Assembly (NCBI RefSeq): GCF_021130785.1
Contig: NW_025776828.1
Coordinates: 1 to 64,000 of the forward strand
Direction of reading: 5' to 3'
Length of the DNA: 64,000 bases
DNA from: Homalodisca vitripennis
Taxonomy: Eukaryota; Arthropoda; Insecta; Hemiptera; Cicadellidae
Positions 47,601-59,100 of this stretch are shown here, one piece after another (the stretch's first letter is position 1; each line of letters begins with the position of its first letter). The notes under the pieces are model-generated. The model saw only the letters and a program-made list of their open reading frames with translations. It did no database searches and was not told the DNA's origin. Position numbers and translations under genes: made by a program.

Positions 47601-48400
47601 GCAGCTAATAGTTAAATTAGAAACAGATCAAGAAAATTTTAAATTCAAAAACATTTGTTTAAAAAGCTCAAAACTCTTGAACATTATTACCTAACTGTAT
47701 GTAATTTTAAATTAAATGTTTAAAAATCGAGGACAAGTCTTTCAAATTCAACAAAATTTGTTTAAAGAGCTCAAATTCTTGAAAAATATTTGTATGAAAA
47801 ATTCTTAATGTTCCAAAATCCACTCACATTCAAAACTATTCTTTGAAAAAAGTTAAAACCTTAAAATATTTATCAAAATTGTATGAAAATTAATTCTTAA
47901 ATATACAATAATTTTATTAAATAGTCGAATATGTCCTATATAAATATATCATAGAAAACACGAAATCTGCAAACTTTCTCGCATTTGAAAAACATAAAAA
48001 CACACTTAAAAAATGTTAATAAACTTCTAGAACATGTTAAAGAAATGTTGATATCAACTTTAACTGAAAATGAATAGTTTAAAGGTTTAGATTCAGAATA
48101 ATATAATGGCTCAAAATTTGTAGGGACCATATCTAAATCTTATTCAAAATATTTTTATAACAAACTCAAAAACAACAACAATCAGTACAATTTAATAATT
48201 TTTTATGAGGTTTCTTCATAGTTTTATTTCTATTTTAGATCGTCACTACTATCTGTTCTATACAAGGCTATTGGAAAATAAAGAAAAAGAGATGGGCTTA
48301 TGAAACTAAATATTGAAAAAAAATTAATTGTAAATATCAAGATTTATCAGCACATATAACAAAATTGATAATTGGCACATTCGATAATGAGGGTCAAGTT
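44676..48400. other. Intergenic AT-rich DNA
   Basis: No coding motif was found. Two small structures are visible: a diverged direct or inverted repeat at 45435-45595 sharing AGTATA, GGGAC or GGAC, TGCC and CACCCCT blocks, and a 20-base inverted pair at 46864-46948 (GATTTAGCACTCC against GGATTGCTAAATC). Confidence 0.45.
46864..46948. repeat. Short inverted repeat (hairpin)
   Basis: GTGCACTGATTTAGCACTCC at 46864-46883 pairs with GGATTGCTAAATCAGGTGCA at 46928-46947, with few mismatches and a 44-base loop. It may be a remnant of a small DNA element. Confidence 0.5.
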
Positions 48401-48432
48401 TATCACCCACTCAGTTTAGTCTGTATCATGGA

Positions 48433-49413
48433 GTGGACAAAGTTAGAGACTCAATCATTGCCACACAACGTGCATTCCGTACCAGTTTTAATATTGCACC
48501 CTATGGTCGTATTCCTGGCCGTCAGTCTATTGTTTCATGGGTAAACAGCTTCAGAGAAACTGGTGATGTCAAGAAAAGAAATCCTGGACTTCCACAAACA
48601 GCAAGATCACCTCAAAATATTGATATGGTAATGCTATCTGTTACGCGACCCCTCAGCGCTCTGCCCGTAAACACGCAGCTGCTGTAGGATTATCTGCTCG
48701 TTCTGTGAGGCCAATCCTTCATAAAGAACTAAAGTTTCATCGTTACTAAGTAGCTGTTGTGCAGAAAATTAATTCATGTGATTTTGTTGCTTGAGAAAAG
48801 CATGTGAAGTGCTTCTTGACATGCCTCAAGGCATATTTTTTTCTTTAGTGACGAGGTTCACTTCCATCTGTCAGGATGTGTCAACAAACAGAACATGCGC
48901 TATTGGAGCCCTGCTAACCCAAGGCAACTTCATCAGCGACCCCTACATTCATTTGTTACTGTTTGATGTGCTTTATTGAGAGTTTTTTTGAAGAAAACGA
49001 ACAGGCAGTTTCAGTGAATTCTGACTGTTACATACGTATGATTCAGGAGTTTTTCTTGCCAACACTCAATGAGATGGATGTGGGAGATATGTGGTTCCTG
49101 CAGGACGGTGCCATAGCACACACTGCACGAATGTCAATGGCAGTTTTGTGTCAACACTTCCCAGGATGCCTTATCTAAATAAGAGGTGACTTGCATTGGC
49201 CTGCACGGTCACCTGATTTAGCCCCGTGCGATTATTTTTTATGAGACTATCTAAAATCCCCTGGCTCAACTGAAGAACAACATTCGTCACGCTATTGCCA
49301 ACATACCGGTCAATATGCTGGAAAAAGTTGAATGAACCTTCAGAGTCCGATTAGAGCAATGGATTGACATCAATGGACACCATCTTCCCGATGTCATCCT
49401 TAAAATTAAGTAA
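48433..49413 (+). pseudogene. Tc1/mariner-superfamily transposase, degenerate
   Basis: DDE-type transposase of the IS630/Tc1/mariner group, read through several frames. The N-terminal helix-turn-helix block (IATQRAFRTSFNI, RQSIVSWVNSFRETGDV) leads into RSARKHAAAVGLSARSVRPI. The catalytic core keeps FSDEVHFHLSGCVN (first Asp), LQDGAIAHTARMSMAV (second Asp) and ARSPDLAPCDYF (third acidic residue). The C-terminus is RVRLEQWIDINGHHLPDVIL. A TAA near 48749, a frame loss near 48840, and further stops after 49180 make it non-functional. Terminal inverted repeats were not found. Confidence 0.85.
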
Positions 49414-49983
49414 AAATTAACTTTAAATTTTGTTTAATATCACTAGTAAATGAGTACACATTCTTCAATACAATATTAATTACGTAATAAAAAGTACGTT
49501 TTCGGTAATAACAGATTTATTACTAAAACGTTAAACGATATGGCATCATGACGTGACAAATGCCACAATATTAACGAGTTTTGGACAAAACTTTGACATA
49601 CTATGTTTCAGAAATTAATCAAGATATTGAAAAAAATTGGTGTGGTTTTTTATGTCTATGGTTTGAACCAACTCACCAAATTTCATTAAATTCTGATAAC
49701 CTTGGGTATCACCCTTTGGATGATTTGACATGGAATGATCCTTTTGAAAATATTAATAGGATATTCTTGTTAAAACACCTTGTTAAATATATAAGCTTAT
49801 TCCAGATGGAATTCAAAAGGTGTTTCAACAAGCCCTCCATAAATTTTCACTTAAAACGAAGATTCTTACATAGTTGAAACTGGGAGGATAAAAAAAGAAA
49901 GATGAACAATGAAAAACTATAATATCCAATAACAATAAAATACAGACGACAAGTTGAACATCAGAGAAAGCTACACATGTGGA
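49414..49983. other. Flank downstream of mRpL24
   Basis: AT-rich sequence between the Tc1-like relic and the mRpL24 stop codon. A 98-codon plus-strand frame at 49581-49877 has no recognisable motif. The mRpL24 3' untranslated region should lie in the right part. Confidence 0.45.
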
Positions 49984-50120
49984 CTAGTACCAGAACGTCT
50001 GAGCTGGAATTCTCTCATCTTTTATACCTTCCTGTTTAGCGATTGCCATTTCAAATGTTTCCAGAGCTGGGCTAAAAGTCACTTCATTCACATCTGCTGA
50101 TTTTGTGTCCTTTGGTGATT
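49984..50120 (-). CDS. mRpL24: mRpL24 exon 5 and stop
   Basis: Completes Glu211 and codes for residues 212-255: [35 protein letters not shown] and the terminal FWY, then TAG at 49984-49986. The PKDT and GIKDER blocks match the C-terminus of animal L24m. Confidence 0.92.
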
Positions 50121-53100
50121 CTGTAACAGTCGATTCTTGTTATTCTATACAATAATGTATCTGTTAAAATTATTCAGTTTATGCATAATTTAGTTTCTAA
50201 GATGTACAATAAATTATTCTCTGCTTGTTTGATTAGCATAGTAGTAAATGCTATTGACATGTGCTGCACTCTGTTTATATTTGAGAGTGAGATATTGTGA
50301 TGGCATCTACCCCTTGAGGGACCAATTACAAAATCTGACACTACGTGCAGATGCAGTTTAACTCCTCGTACAGTCGCTTATGGCTTATGTAAATCTCTTA
50401 ACATTATGTACTCTTGTAGTTTTGTTATGTTCTTTTTAATCTGCAATCTAATCCGTATAGCAGATGGATAATTAACCTAAAACAAAAGTACGGTATATAT
50501 AATCTAGGTTAAAATAAACTAATCATACCAAAACGTGACGAGGAAGGAATCACAGATCATCACGCAGATGAGGAATCACAACAAATACATTGTCTCAACT
50601 CTATGTACACTATCTCTAAAATATATAATTAATAAAAGTAACAATGATGTTATTACAAACTGACAACTCGCACTCTACATTGGTGAATGTCACAGTAGAA
50701 CAAGGAGGTGATGGAGGTGGTATCAGGATAGGAGTGGTATAATTTATGAATTCATTACAAACAAACTTCTTACAACCATATTGTGACTGCATTGGTTTAT
50801 TTGAATTTTGTATTCAGATTTATATTTTGTTTTATTTTTAGCTCATTACATAGTACGGGAAACCAAAAAGGCCTAATTGTGACAAACAGTTGATTTAGTG
50901 CTTAGTCCGCTATAAAGCCACGATTAATTTCTTATTTCTTTAAAGAAATAAGGTTCTTGATTTTCCCAATTCATACTGATAACTTAATAATATCCAATAC
51001 ACACTACTGTGAGTTGTATGGAAGGAGAAATACTATTAAAGCCATTTGAAAAATTGTTCATCTACATATCTCCATCAAATCTTCGGTTTGAAAGGTGCTA
51101 ACCAAAGTATTTTCAATGTTGAATTTAGCTTCAGTTCACTTTCCTTTTACTACAGCATCTGGAATATGATGCTGTCTCAGACTTGACTCCTGGTATCTGG
51201 AGTCATGTTTGTCTGAAGAGATCTAAAGAAAATCAGCGATGAAGGAGCTCAAAACGAACCTTTACATCGTTTCAACATGAGAGACACCTATAAATAGGTG
51301 AAGTGTGTCTCATTGCCTCATCAGGTGCACAATTGAGTGCACTACGATGTTTCTGACACGATCTCTAAACACGATGGAGCAACCGAGTTTTTTACACATA
51401 AAGTAGCCAAGTATTTCCGTGTCACAGGCCTATCAGGATGTACAACATTAAACTGCCTTTCTGTCTCATGATAATTTTCATTCGAAGCTCTGAAAATAAA
51501 TATCATTTCAACTTTAACCTCGTGATTACAGAGCATTATTCTTCGTAGGCAGTAATAATTTGAGAATATTATTTAAAAGTAAGAATGACAAAGCGATTCA
51601 AAATCAATAACTGTAATAACACTAAAACACACAAAAGTTTTTTGAAACACTTCACGAAATACTAACCACACAATAATGATACCACTGGATAATAATGATC
51701 CACTGGATAATATCCACTCTAAAAGTATGACCAAGATGTATGATGAGATTTGAACAAAGAAAGAACTTGTTTGTGCTAAACCGTAGTTGAAACTGGGAAA
51801 GCCTGGTCACTCTTAGCAAATTAATTTCTTTTCAGTGTACTTTCTAATCTTCAATGGATCCTTCGGCCATTGCATTCTTAACTGATTCAGAACACAAATG
51901 ACCAACAAACCAGTTTCCATCCAAATTAACATTACAAAAACAAAAAATGTAAATGTAAAGACTTGAAATGTTGACAAATTATTATTTTGTATGGAAAAGA
52001 GATAGCAATCTTAGATTTTCACCATTTTTTTAAGTTTTTTATGATGCTCTTCAAAATGAAGGGTCACTTGAGAAGGGTTTAAATGTCAAATTTTTGAGTT
52101 GACCCCAATATGCCGCATATTTGGGGGCCACAAAACATTTTCAAAATTACCAAATGAAACTTCCTTTCCACATTCCACTACTACCCAAAGGATATCTCCT
52201 TATATAAACTTTAGAGCAAAATAGAGGGAGGGAGGGTTACTTTTTATTCACCCTGTATATCAATTTGTGAAGTTTATAATGAAGGCATTTAAAGAACTAA
52301 CCTATATAAAGATGTTTCTCTTTGTAGTCAATCGTCTCCTGGGACTCAACTGGCATCGGAATGATACGGCCAGAGCGCATCGAGACTCTCACCCTCTCAC
52401 CTTCTTCTGTATACCTCCATTCCACCTTCACTGGTTTCCTGCACACACAGGGAAATTACTTAAATGATGTAACAACAATCACAAGATTAAAGTAGATATT
52501 GAGATCAATTGTGGATGTGCACTAAGAAAACTAATTTTGTTGTTGTTATTATCTTAACACTTGTACTTCATGTAGCCTAGAGTTTGGTATGAAACCATCG
52601 ATAAATACTTCTCAGGATTGGGGTTCCAGTGCAGGATCTCACAGTGCCTGGACTCAGGTTGGCCCTCTGAATTTCATGTTCCAGGAGATTGTAATGACTC
52701 ATTTCATACACCCATCTCACATTCATTTCAATACTTAATTTAATTTAGAAGAAATTTATTAGTAATAATAATTAAATAAGTAAGGAATAATTATTTATAA
52801 ATTGTCTCAAATTTTAATACAAACAATAATAAATACAAAATTAAATATATCAAAATTAATTAAATTCACCTTATTACATATAAAACTCAAAGTTATAAAG
52901 TAAACTAAAGTCAGTGATACAGTGTGCAGGGATGATTGTTGAGTGAAGAGAGCAGAGGTTTAAAAGTTTAGAGGAGAGAGGGATATAGAAGAAGTGAAGC
53001 AAGATTATTATTTTAAATAAAGAAACTGGTTACATTTTATTCAGCAGTATTTGATTCAGAAGAAAGGTTAATTTATTAAATTCATATTATCACTGAAGTA

Positions 53101-56100
53101 CAGAGAAGAAGAAGACAGACATTGGGTGAGAAAATTCCTTTTAAATTTAACAGTGATCCATTGGATGAACATAAAACCCAGGAACATTCGATTTGGCTAA
53201 CAATTCCAAATTAATATAATTAAAATTTAACAAAATTATTTTTCAAACTTACAATATCTTTTATTAAAAACAATACCTAATATTTCTATTTCATTAAGCC
53301 AGCACGATCACCCTGCCCTAAAATTTAAGAACTGTATTTAAAAACAATTTACCATTATTGTATCCTCCATCTTGTTTCAAAATTCAAACCTGTACAGTAT
53401 GTCAATTAATTTATCATCATTAAAGTTCACATTTGTATCATACTGAGTTATTTATTATTTCTAGCTATAATCATCAGAATACAAATTAAGTTTAACCATT
53501 TATTTAAAGTGTATAGTAGTAGTATATTACAAGATGGTCTCACAAGAATCCTGTTTTTTTTTTTACCTGAGACAGACTCTGCCCTAATGGAGCTTTTTCA
53601 GTATCTAGAGGCTAAGAATAACCAACCCCAATGCATTTTAGCTGATGCAATGCCGGTGAGTCAAATTAACAATTTGGACAAAACTTCCCTCTCTTAACCC
53701 TTAACCCTCTCTTAATTGCCGAGTTTTCAACGGTGATGTTACAGGTACAGCGACAATGTAGCTGTCTTTTACTCACCACAATCAACTTTAGCAATACTTC
53801 ATTTACCAAATTGCCATTAGAATCTCTTGAGCGTCACGTCCGGTTGTAGTTGATAAATTGAGTCTGCATATTTCTCAGAAAAGTTACACTACTGAATGTC
53901 TAACTCGCAACAACACATCCAGACAAATCTAAAATTGATAAAATATCCTAATCATTACTACAACTTATTTCTACCATACCAACTGAACCACAATTAAAAT
54001 AGAACAAAAATCTTGCAGTAGCAACTTCAAAGGAACGATTGAAAGAGCTAAAAACAATAATGTTCTGTTCCTAAGATCTAAGTAAAACTTCACCAATGTG
54101 CTTCAGTGATCAGCGTTAGTTCATCGTCAGAGTGTAGTAGCAATTAACACATTCACTGCTGAAAAATAATATAAAACTCATGCACTATGCTAAAATATTT
54201 TGTTACAAATTATCAAACCTTGTTGTCATTAGAATCCAGAAACAGCATGGAAATAATTCTCCGGCAACAAAATGGCGGCGCCGGTGACGTTAAGTTTTTG
54301 CCTCCTATCGAGGCGTCCGCACTATTCTTCATGTGCCTCCGATCGGAGGCGTTCCGCACATGGTACATAAATCCATAGGCCTCCTATAGGATGCTTACCC
54401 CCAATGACACACGTGAAAACACGATATATATTCACTATTGTTTAAGTAATCTTAGAATAAAATGGTCACTAACCTAAATACAAAATTACTATTTACATAT
54501 CTACATGTTCATGAACTGGTTTAGTTCTTCACGGGGTATGCCACTTATCGAAGCAAGCCAAGGCACATAATCCTGGCTCTCCAGGACACTGAGCACAGAT
54601 ATATACAGTCATTGTTTTTTTTTTCTTGTCCTTTTGCAACACTGCCTGCACCTCTTTTTTCTCAAGAACCTAGTTCCTTTGTGTGTCTCTTCTTTCAGTT
54701 TTTGATAGCACATGTCTGACAGTAAGAGCTTGTCGGGGGGCGAAGTTGTGGTGTAGCAACATTTGTTGTCAGCAATCTTTCAATGACTGCAACAAATACA
54801 AATTTGTTGTTTTTTTTTCTGGGATTTGCTACAAGATACAATTTGAAACTGTTTATCATGACCATTTGTAGAAAATGAATAAACATTTTCTTGTACCATC
54901 GTAGGCTTTTTGTGCTCACAAGGTAATAGCTCATTAGCTGGTCATGTCTATCAACACCTTTCATGTGAGCATTGTAATACACAATGGGCAATGGCTTTTG
55001 TCGTGGTTCACCATACCTATTATTAGACATTGTCCAATCATTTTCGAATCTGGTAGAAATATACAATACGTTGCGTTATCACGCCATTTTCCTACCATTA
55101 CGCCGTCTGCGTAACGCTCTATTTTTTCTCCTTTTTTCAGTTTAGCTCCTACTACTTCTGCAGGGAGATGTCTTCTATTTGTCAATAATGTTCCTGTACA
55201 GTAGGTATTATGAAAAAGAAGCTCAGAAGCCAGTGGAAAACTGTTATAATAGTTGTCCATATATAAAATGTGGCCAACCCCTAATTTTTCCCTCCATAAG
55301 GTGCATCACAACTTTTCCGGCATGCCCTTTGCCACTAAGCTCTCCCCCTTTCCCAGAATAGACCGTAAATGCTAAACAAAGGCCATCAGGCTCACATAAA
55401 GAGTACACTTTGATGCCGTACTTATGACCTTTCCAGAAATATACTGTCTGAAAAGTAGACGGCCTCTCCATAGCACAGTACCTTCGTCTAGGGAAAATTC
55501 ACAGCCAGGGTAATAAACTTGTTTCATTTTATTATTGAAATAATCTATTAGAACCCGGATTTTTGATAGTCTGTCATCAGTTTGTTGTTTATTGTCTGAG
55601 AAATGGAGACATCTAAAAATTAATAAAAATCTATCTCTGGACATTTGTTCTCTTACGTAATTGGAAATTGAACATTTTATCAGTTTTTCCAATTAATAGT
55701 CATTTATCCTATTGAGTCGGACAGTTCCCATGTGAAAAACCAAACCTATAAATATTTTTAAACTCAGCCCACAGTGAGGTCTGACCACTTGTTTATTCTG
55801 GAATTAGGTTGTAAACTGTCTGAAAAAAATACTTCCCAAGCATACGCATTTGTTTTTGTCAACTATTGTTTGTAAAAAATCATCATCTAATAAATAATCC
55901 CACCAACCAAAAGGTGTATTATCTTCAGGAAATGGAACTAGTATTTTATTTTTCCTTTGTAAAAGGTATATCTTTCAAACCTGCAGTTCGGGGTTTCCAC
56001 TGTGGATCGTATACTACATCACCGGGATCAATGTCCATTGATGGTGTCGTCCTCCTGGTCAGACGCGGCATATTGTTGGGCTTCGTCGAGGTCACTGTCA

Positions 56101-59100
56101 TGGCGGATCGGGGTGTCCAAGTTATCCGAAGCTTCTGACTCACTAGAATAGTCAATATCGTCACCCACTGTCTAATAGCATTCGGTCTATTTCACTACTT
56201 CGTTCTACTCGTTCCATGATCACAAATAACAGAAACTAATACACTAAATATATACACTGTGCATCATCAGTTATCTCAACCAGCCTAAACAAAGAACAAT
56301 ACGCATGTCAACTACAAGCTAACAACGAAACAACTGGCTCACACAACCTCTGAGGGAACAATGACTATTGAAACATGCTATTGCCGAATGCCTCCGATCG
56401 GAGGCGGACGCACCCGACGACAGAGGCCTCCAGGCCTCCGATCGGAGGCACCCGCAGTGAATGTGTTAAACAATCTTATAAAACAATGCTTGTAACCAAC
56501 AAAACGATTTAATGGTTTTAAAATTTATTATTTATGTTTATAACTTGACTACCCAGAATTCCTGTCCTACTATTCAATTCTTACTCTATTAATTATAGTC
56601 ACTGAGTTTAAACTTCACGTTAATTTCGGCTAACTAATCTCAACCTGGATGTGATATAATTTAAACTCACAAATCATTGGGATCCACCAATGCAACTTCA
56701 GTCGTGACCAGCAGAGGCTTCTCTCTTTGCATGAACCACCCGGGATTGTCCTTGGTCTTTCCTACCTCCTCCACTTTACAGTTCAGAGTTCCTACGAACA
56801 CCCAGTTGCGTTCCTGTATCACTTGAACCACTGTTCCCTGTTTCCCTTTGTCTTTGCCGACAAGTATTTCGACCTGAAAAAATAAGATTTAGTTGAATTA
56901 AATGTTTCTGGGTTTTAAAGTTCCAACACAAACAAGTGTTGGAAAATGTATACAACACCTATATAACTGAAATAAAATAATAAATAAACAGGATAATAAA
57001 TAGCAATTATATAAATATTTTGAAATGACAATATCTGTTATATCAACTATTTTAAGATTTATGATAGTTAACTTATACATTATGAAAATAAGGGAAATGG
57101 AAATATTGTTTATGTAATCATATCCTTGGGTGATGTTACACGAATTCCATCTACTTCAACAGTGAGAACATATACCTGCATCGTGATTCTTTCTTGAAAA
57201 AAGGCATTTTTTAGTCCCCAAAGGCGCATGAAAAAGTTGCACTTATTTCTCCTGCCTCCTTACTACTGTAGGTTTTTGTGCTCTTTATAACAAAATGGGG
57301 AAGGTTAAAATTATTTGATATTTCACTTTTTAAAATTTGAGTTGAGAGACCACAATTTCCGATACTATATCATAGATAGTTGAACTTAGCTGTTCTCCAT
57401 TTTTAATATTGTAATACAGATACTACTCGCCACAGAGGTACAGTTATTACAAGAGATTTAATAAACAACAGTTAATGTGTAGCAATGTTGAATACTGCAA
57501 CTAGTTAGAGAAAACAGCCTCCTAAATACAGTATCTGCTTCAATATAATGTATATGTACAGTCTATCATCAGACTAACATCACCTTATCGTAGTATAGCA
57601 GTGTGGTGATAATGCATACATCAATGTTTATCTGTAAGATAATAATGTATTGATTTTTGTAATAATCCTGTCCACAGTCCTTTTCTTTATCTGGACACTT
57701 GATTATGCTACTGATTTAGCCTACAATTTTACCAATAAAATGATACATGTCATCTCCACCTTCCTTCTAGTTCTCCTTGTGCCCAAGTATCTTGTGCAAT
57801 ACTAGATATTCAATCCTCCTCCCCCAAATAGCGCTCTCTCTCTCTCTCTATTCGACTGCTTGAAATAATACAGTCACAGCACACACATATGCATGCCTCT
57901 CCTCTTTATTCTCTCCTGATAATAATTAAAGCCCGTGAGAAACTGAGTTAGGTTAGGTGAGGAACTCTCATAGCTTTCTTTCCACCCAACATATATTTTC
58001 CATTTCATAATTCTGTACTAGTAGTGATACCCTCATCCTGCCACCTTGCAGTTTTTTTACCTCCACGGTAAGAAAAACTATTCCAAAAATAGTGGTCTCT
58101 GGAAAATACCAAAGTATCCAATCTATTAATCTATTTGCATTATGTTTTTACAATCTGTCTGATTTTTTTATGTTTAAAGCTTTTGACTGCTTAGGGCATG
58201 ACCTGATCCTTTACAAACTTGAAAAACTTGGGAGTTAAAGGACATGCCAAAGAATGGTTTAAGATTTATCTAGAGGGAAGAAGCCAGATAGTAGATATTA
58301 AATATACACAAAAATGGTTCTTACAAACAATATCATAGCCTCTGCCTGTTAAGAGGTATACCTCAGGGCTCAGAGTTGGGACCGGTTTTGTTTATTCTCA
58401 TGACAAATGACATGCTGCAATACTTAGGCACGGACTGTGCTCCCGTGATGTATGCTGATGACACAACACTTCTAGTGTCCGAATCCTCACCAAATAACTT
58501 CTAGCCATTAACTCCTACACTGCATTAAACATGACCTATCAATACAGTCACGAAAACGATTTAGTAGTGAACATTGAAAAAACCCAAACAATTAGCTTTT
58601 GGAAGGAGACAAGAAGAAGTTCCAGAACTGCCTGACGTATCAATGGAAAGTCAGACAAAATTTCTCGGAAGGACAATTTATAGCAATTTATCATGGAACA
58701 ATCACATTGACATATTCTCTAAAAAGCTGAATTCATGCCTACATGTTTTAAAAAGAGTAAAGCATGCCAGTGATGAAGCAACAACAAAAATTGCCTATTG
58801 TGCGTTATTTGAGTCACACTTAAGATACGGCCTTGCAGTTTAGGGAGGCACAACTGCAGGAAACTTAAATAGAATACTGCTACTACAGAAAAGAGCAGTC
58901 AGGATTATGTCTGGCCTTGGCCCAAGGGAAAGCTGCAGAGATGTCTTCCCTCACCAGGGAATCATAACGATTATCGGCCTATACATCAGAGAAGTAATAT
59001 TCCATGTTGACAAAGAGCAATTGGAATGAGACCATGACTTCAATATCTACAACACCCGCCATGCTTCATATTTTCACTAGCTACTACATCACACTGCACT

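Larger units (their letters stand above)
54145..56469 (-). mobile_element. piggyBac transposon with TTAA duplications
   Basis: TTAA at 54145-54148 and at 56466-56469 flank inverted 12-base termini CACATTCACTGC (54149-54160, and inverted at 56454-56465). The 2317-bp body encodes a piggyBac transposase on the minus strand. Near the ends lie three exact copies of the 16-base palindrome GCCTCCGATCGGAGGC (54335-54350, 56390-56405, 56434-56449) and degenerate copies near 54300 and 54378. It sits in mRpL24 intron 3, parallel to the gene. Confidence 0.9.

Noticed and set aside
49581..49877. 98-codon plus-strand frame downstream of the Tc1-like relic
   Set aside because: No recognisable motif, and the nucleotide sequence looks like transposon untranslated DNA.
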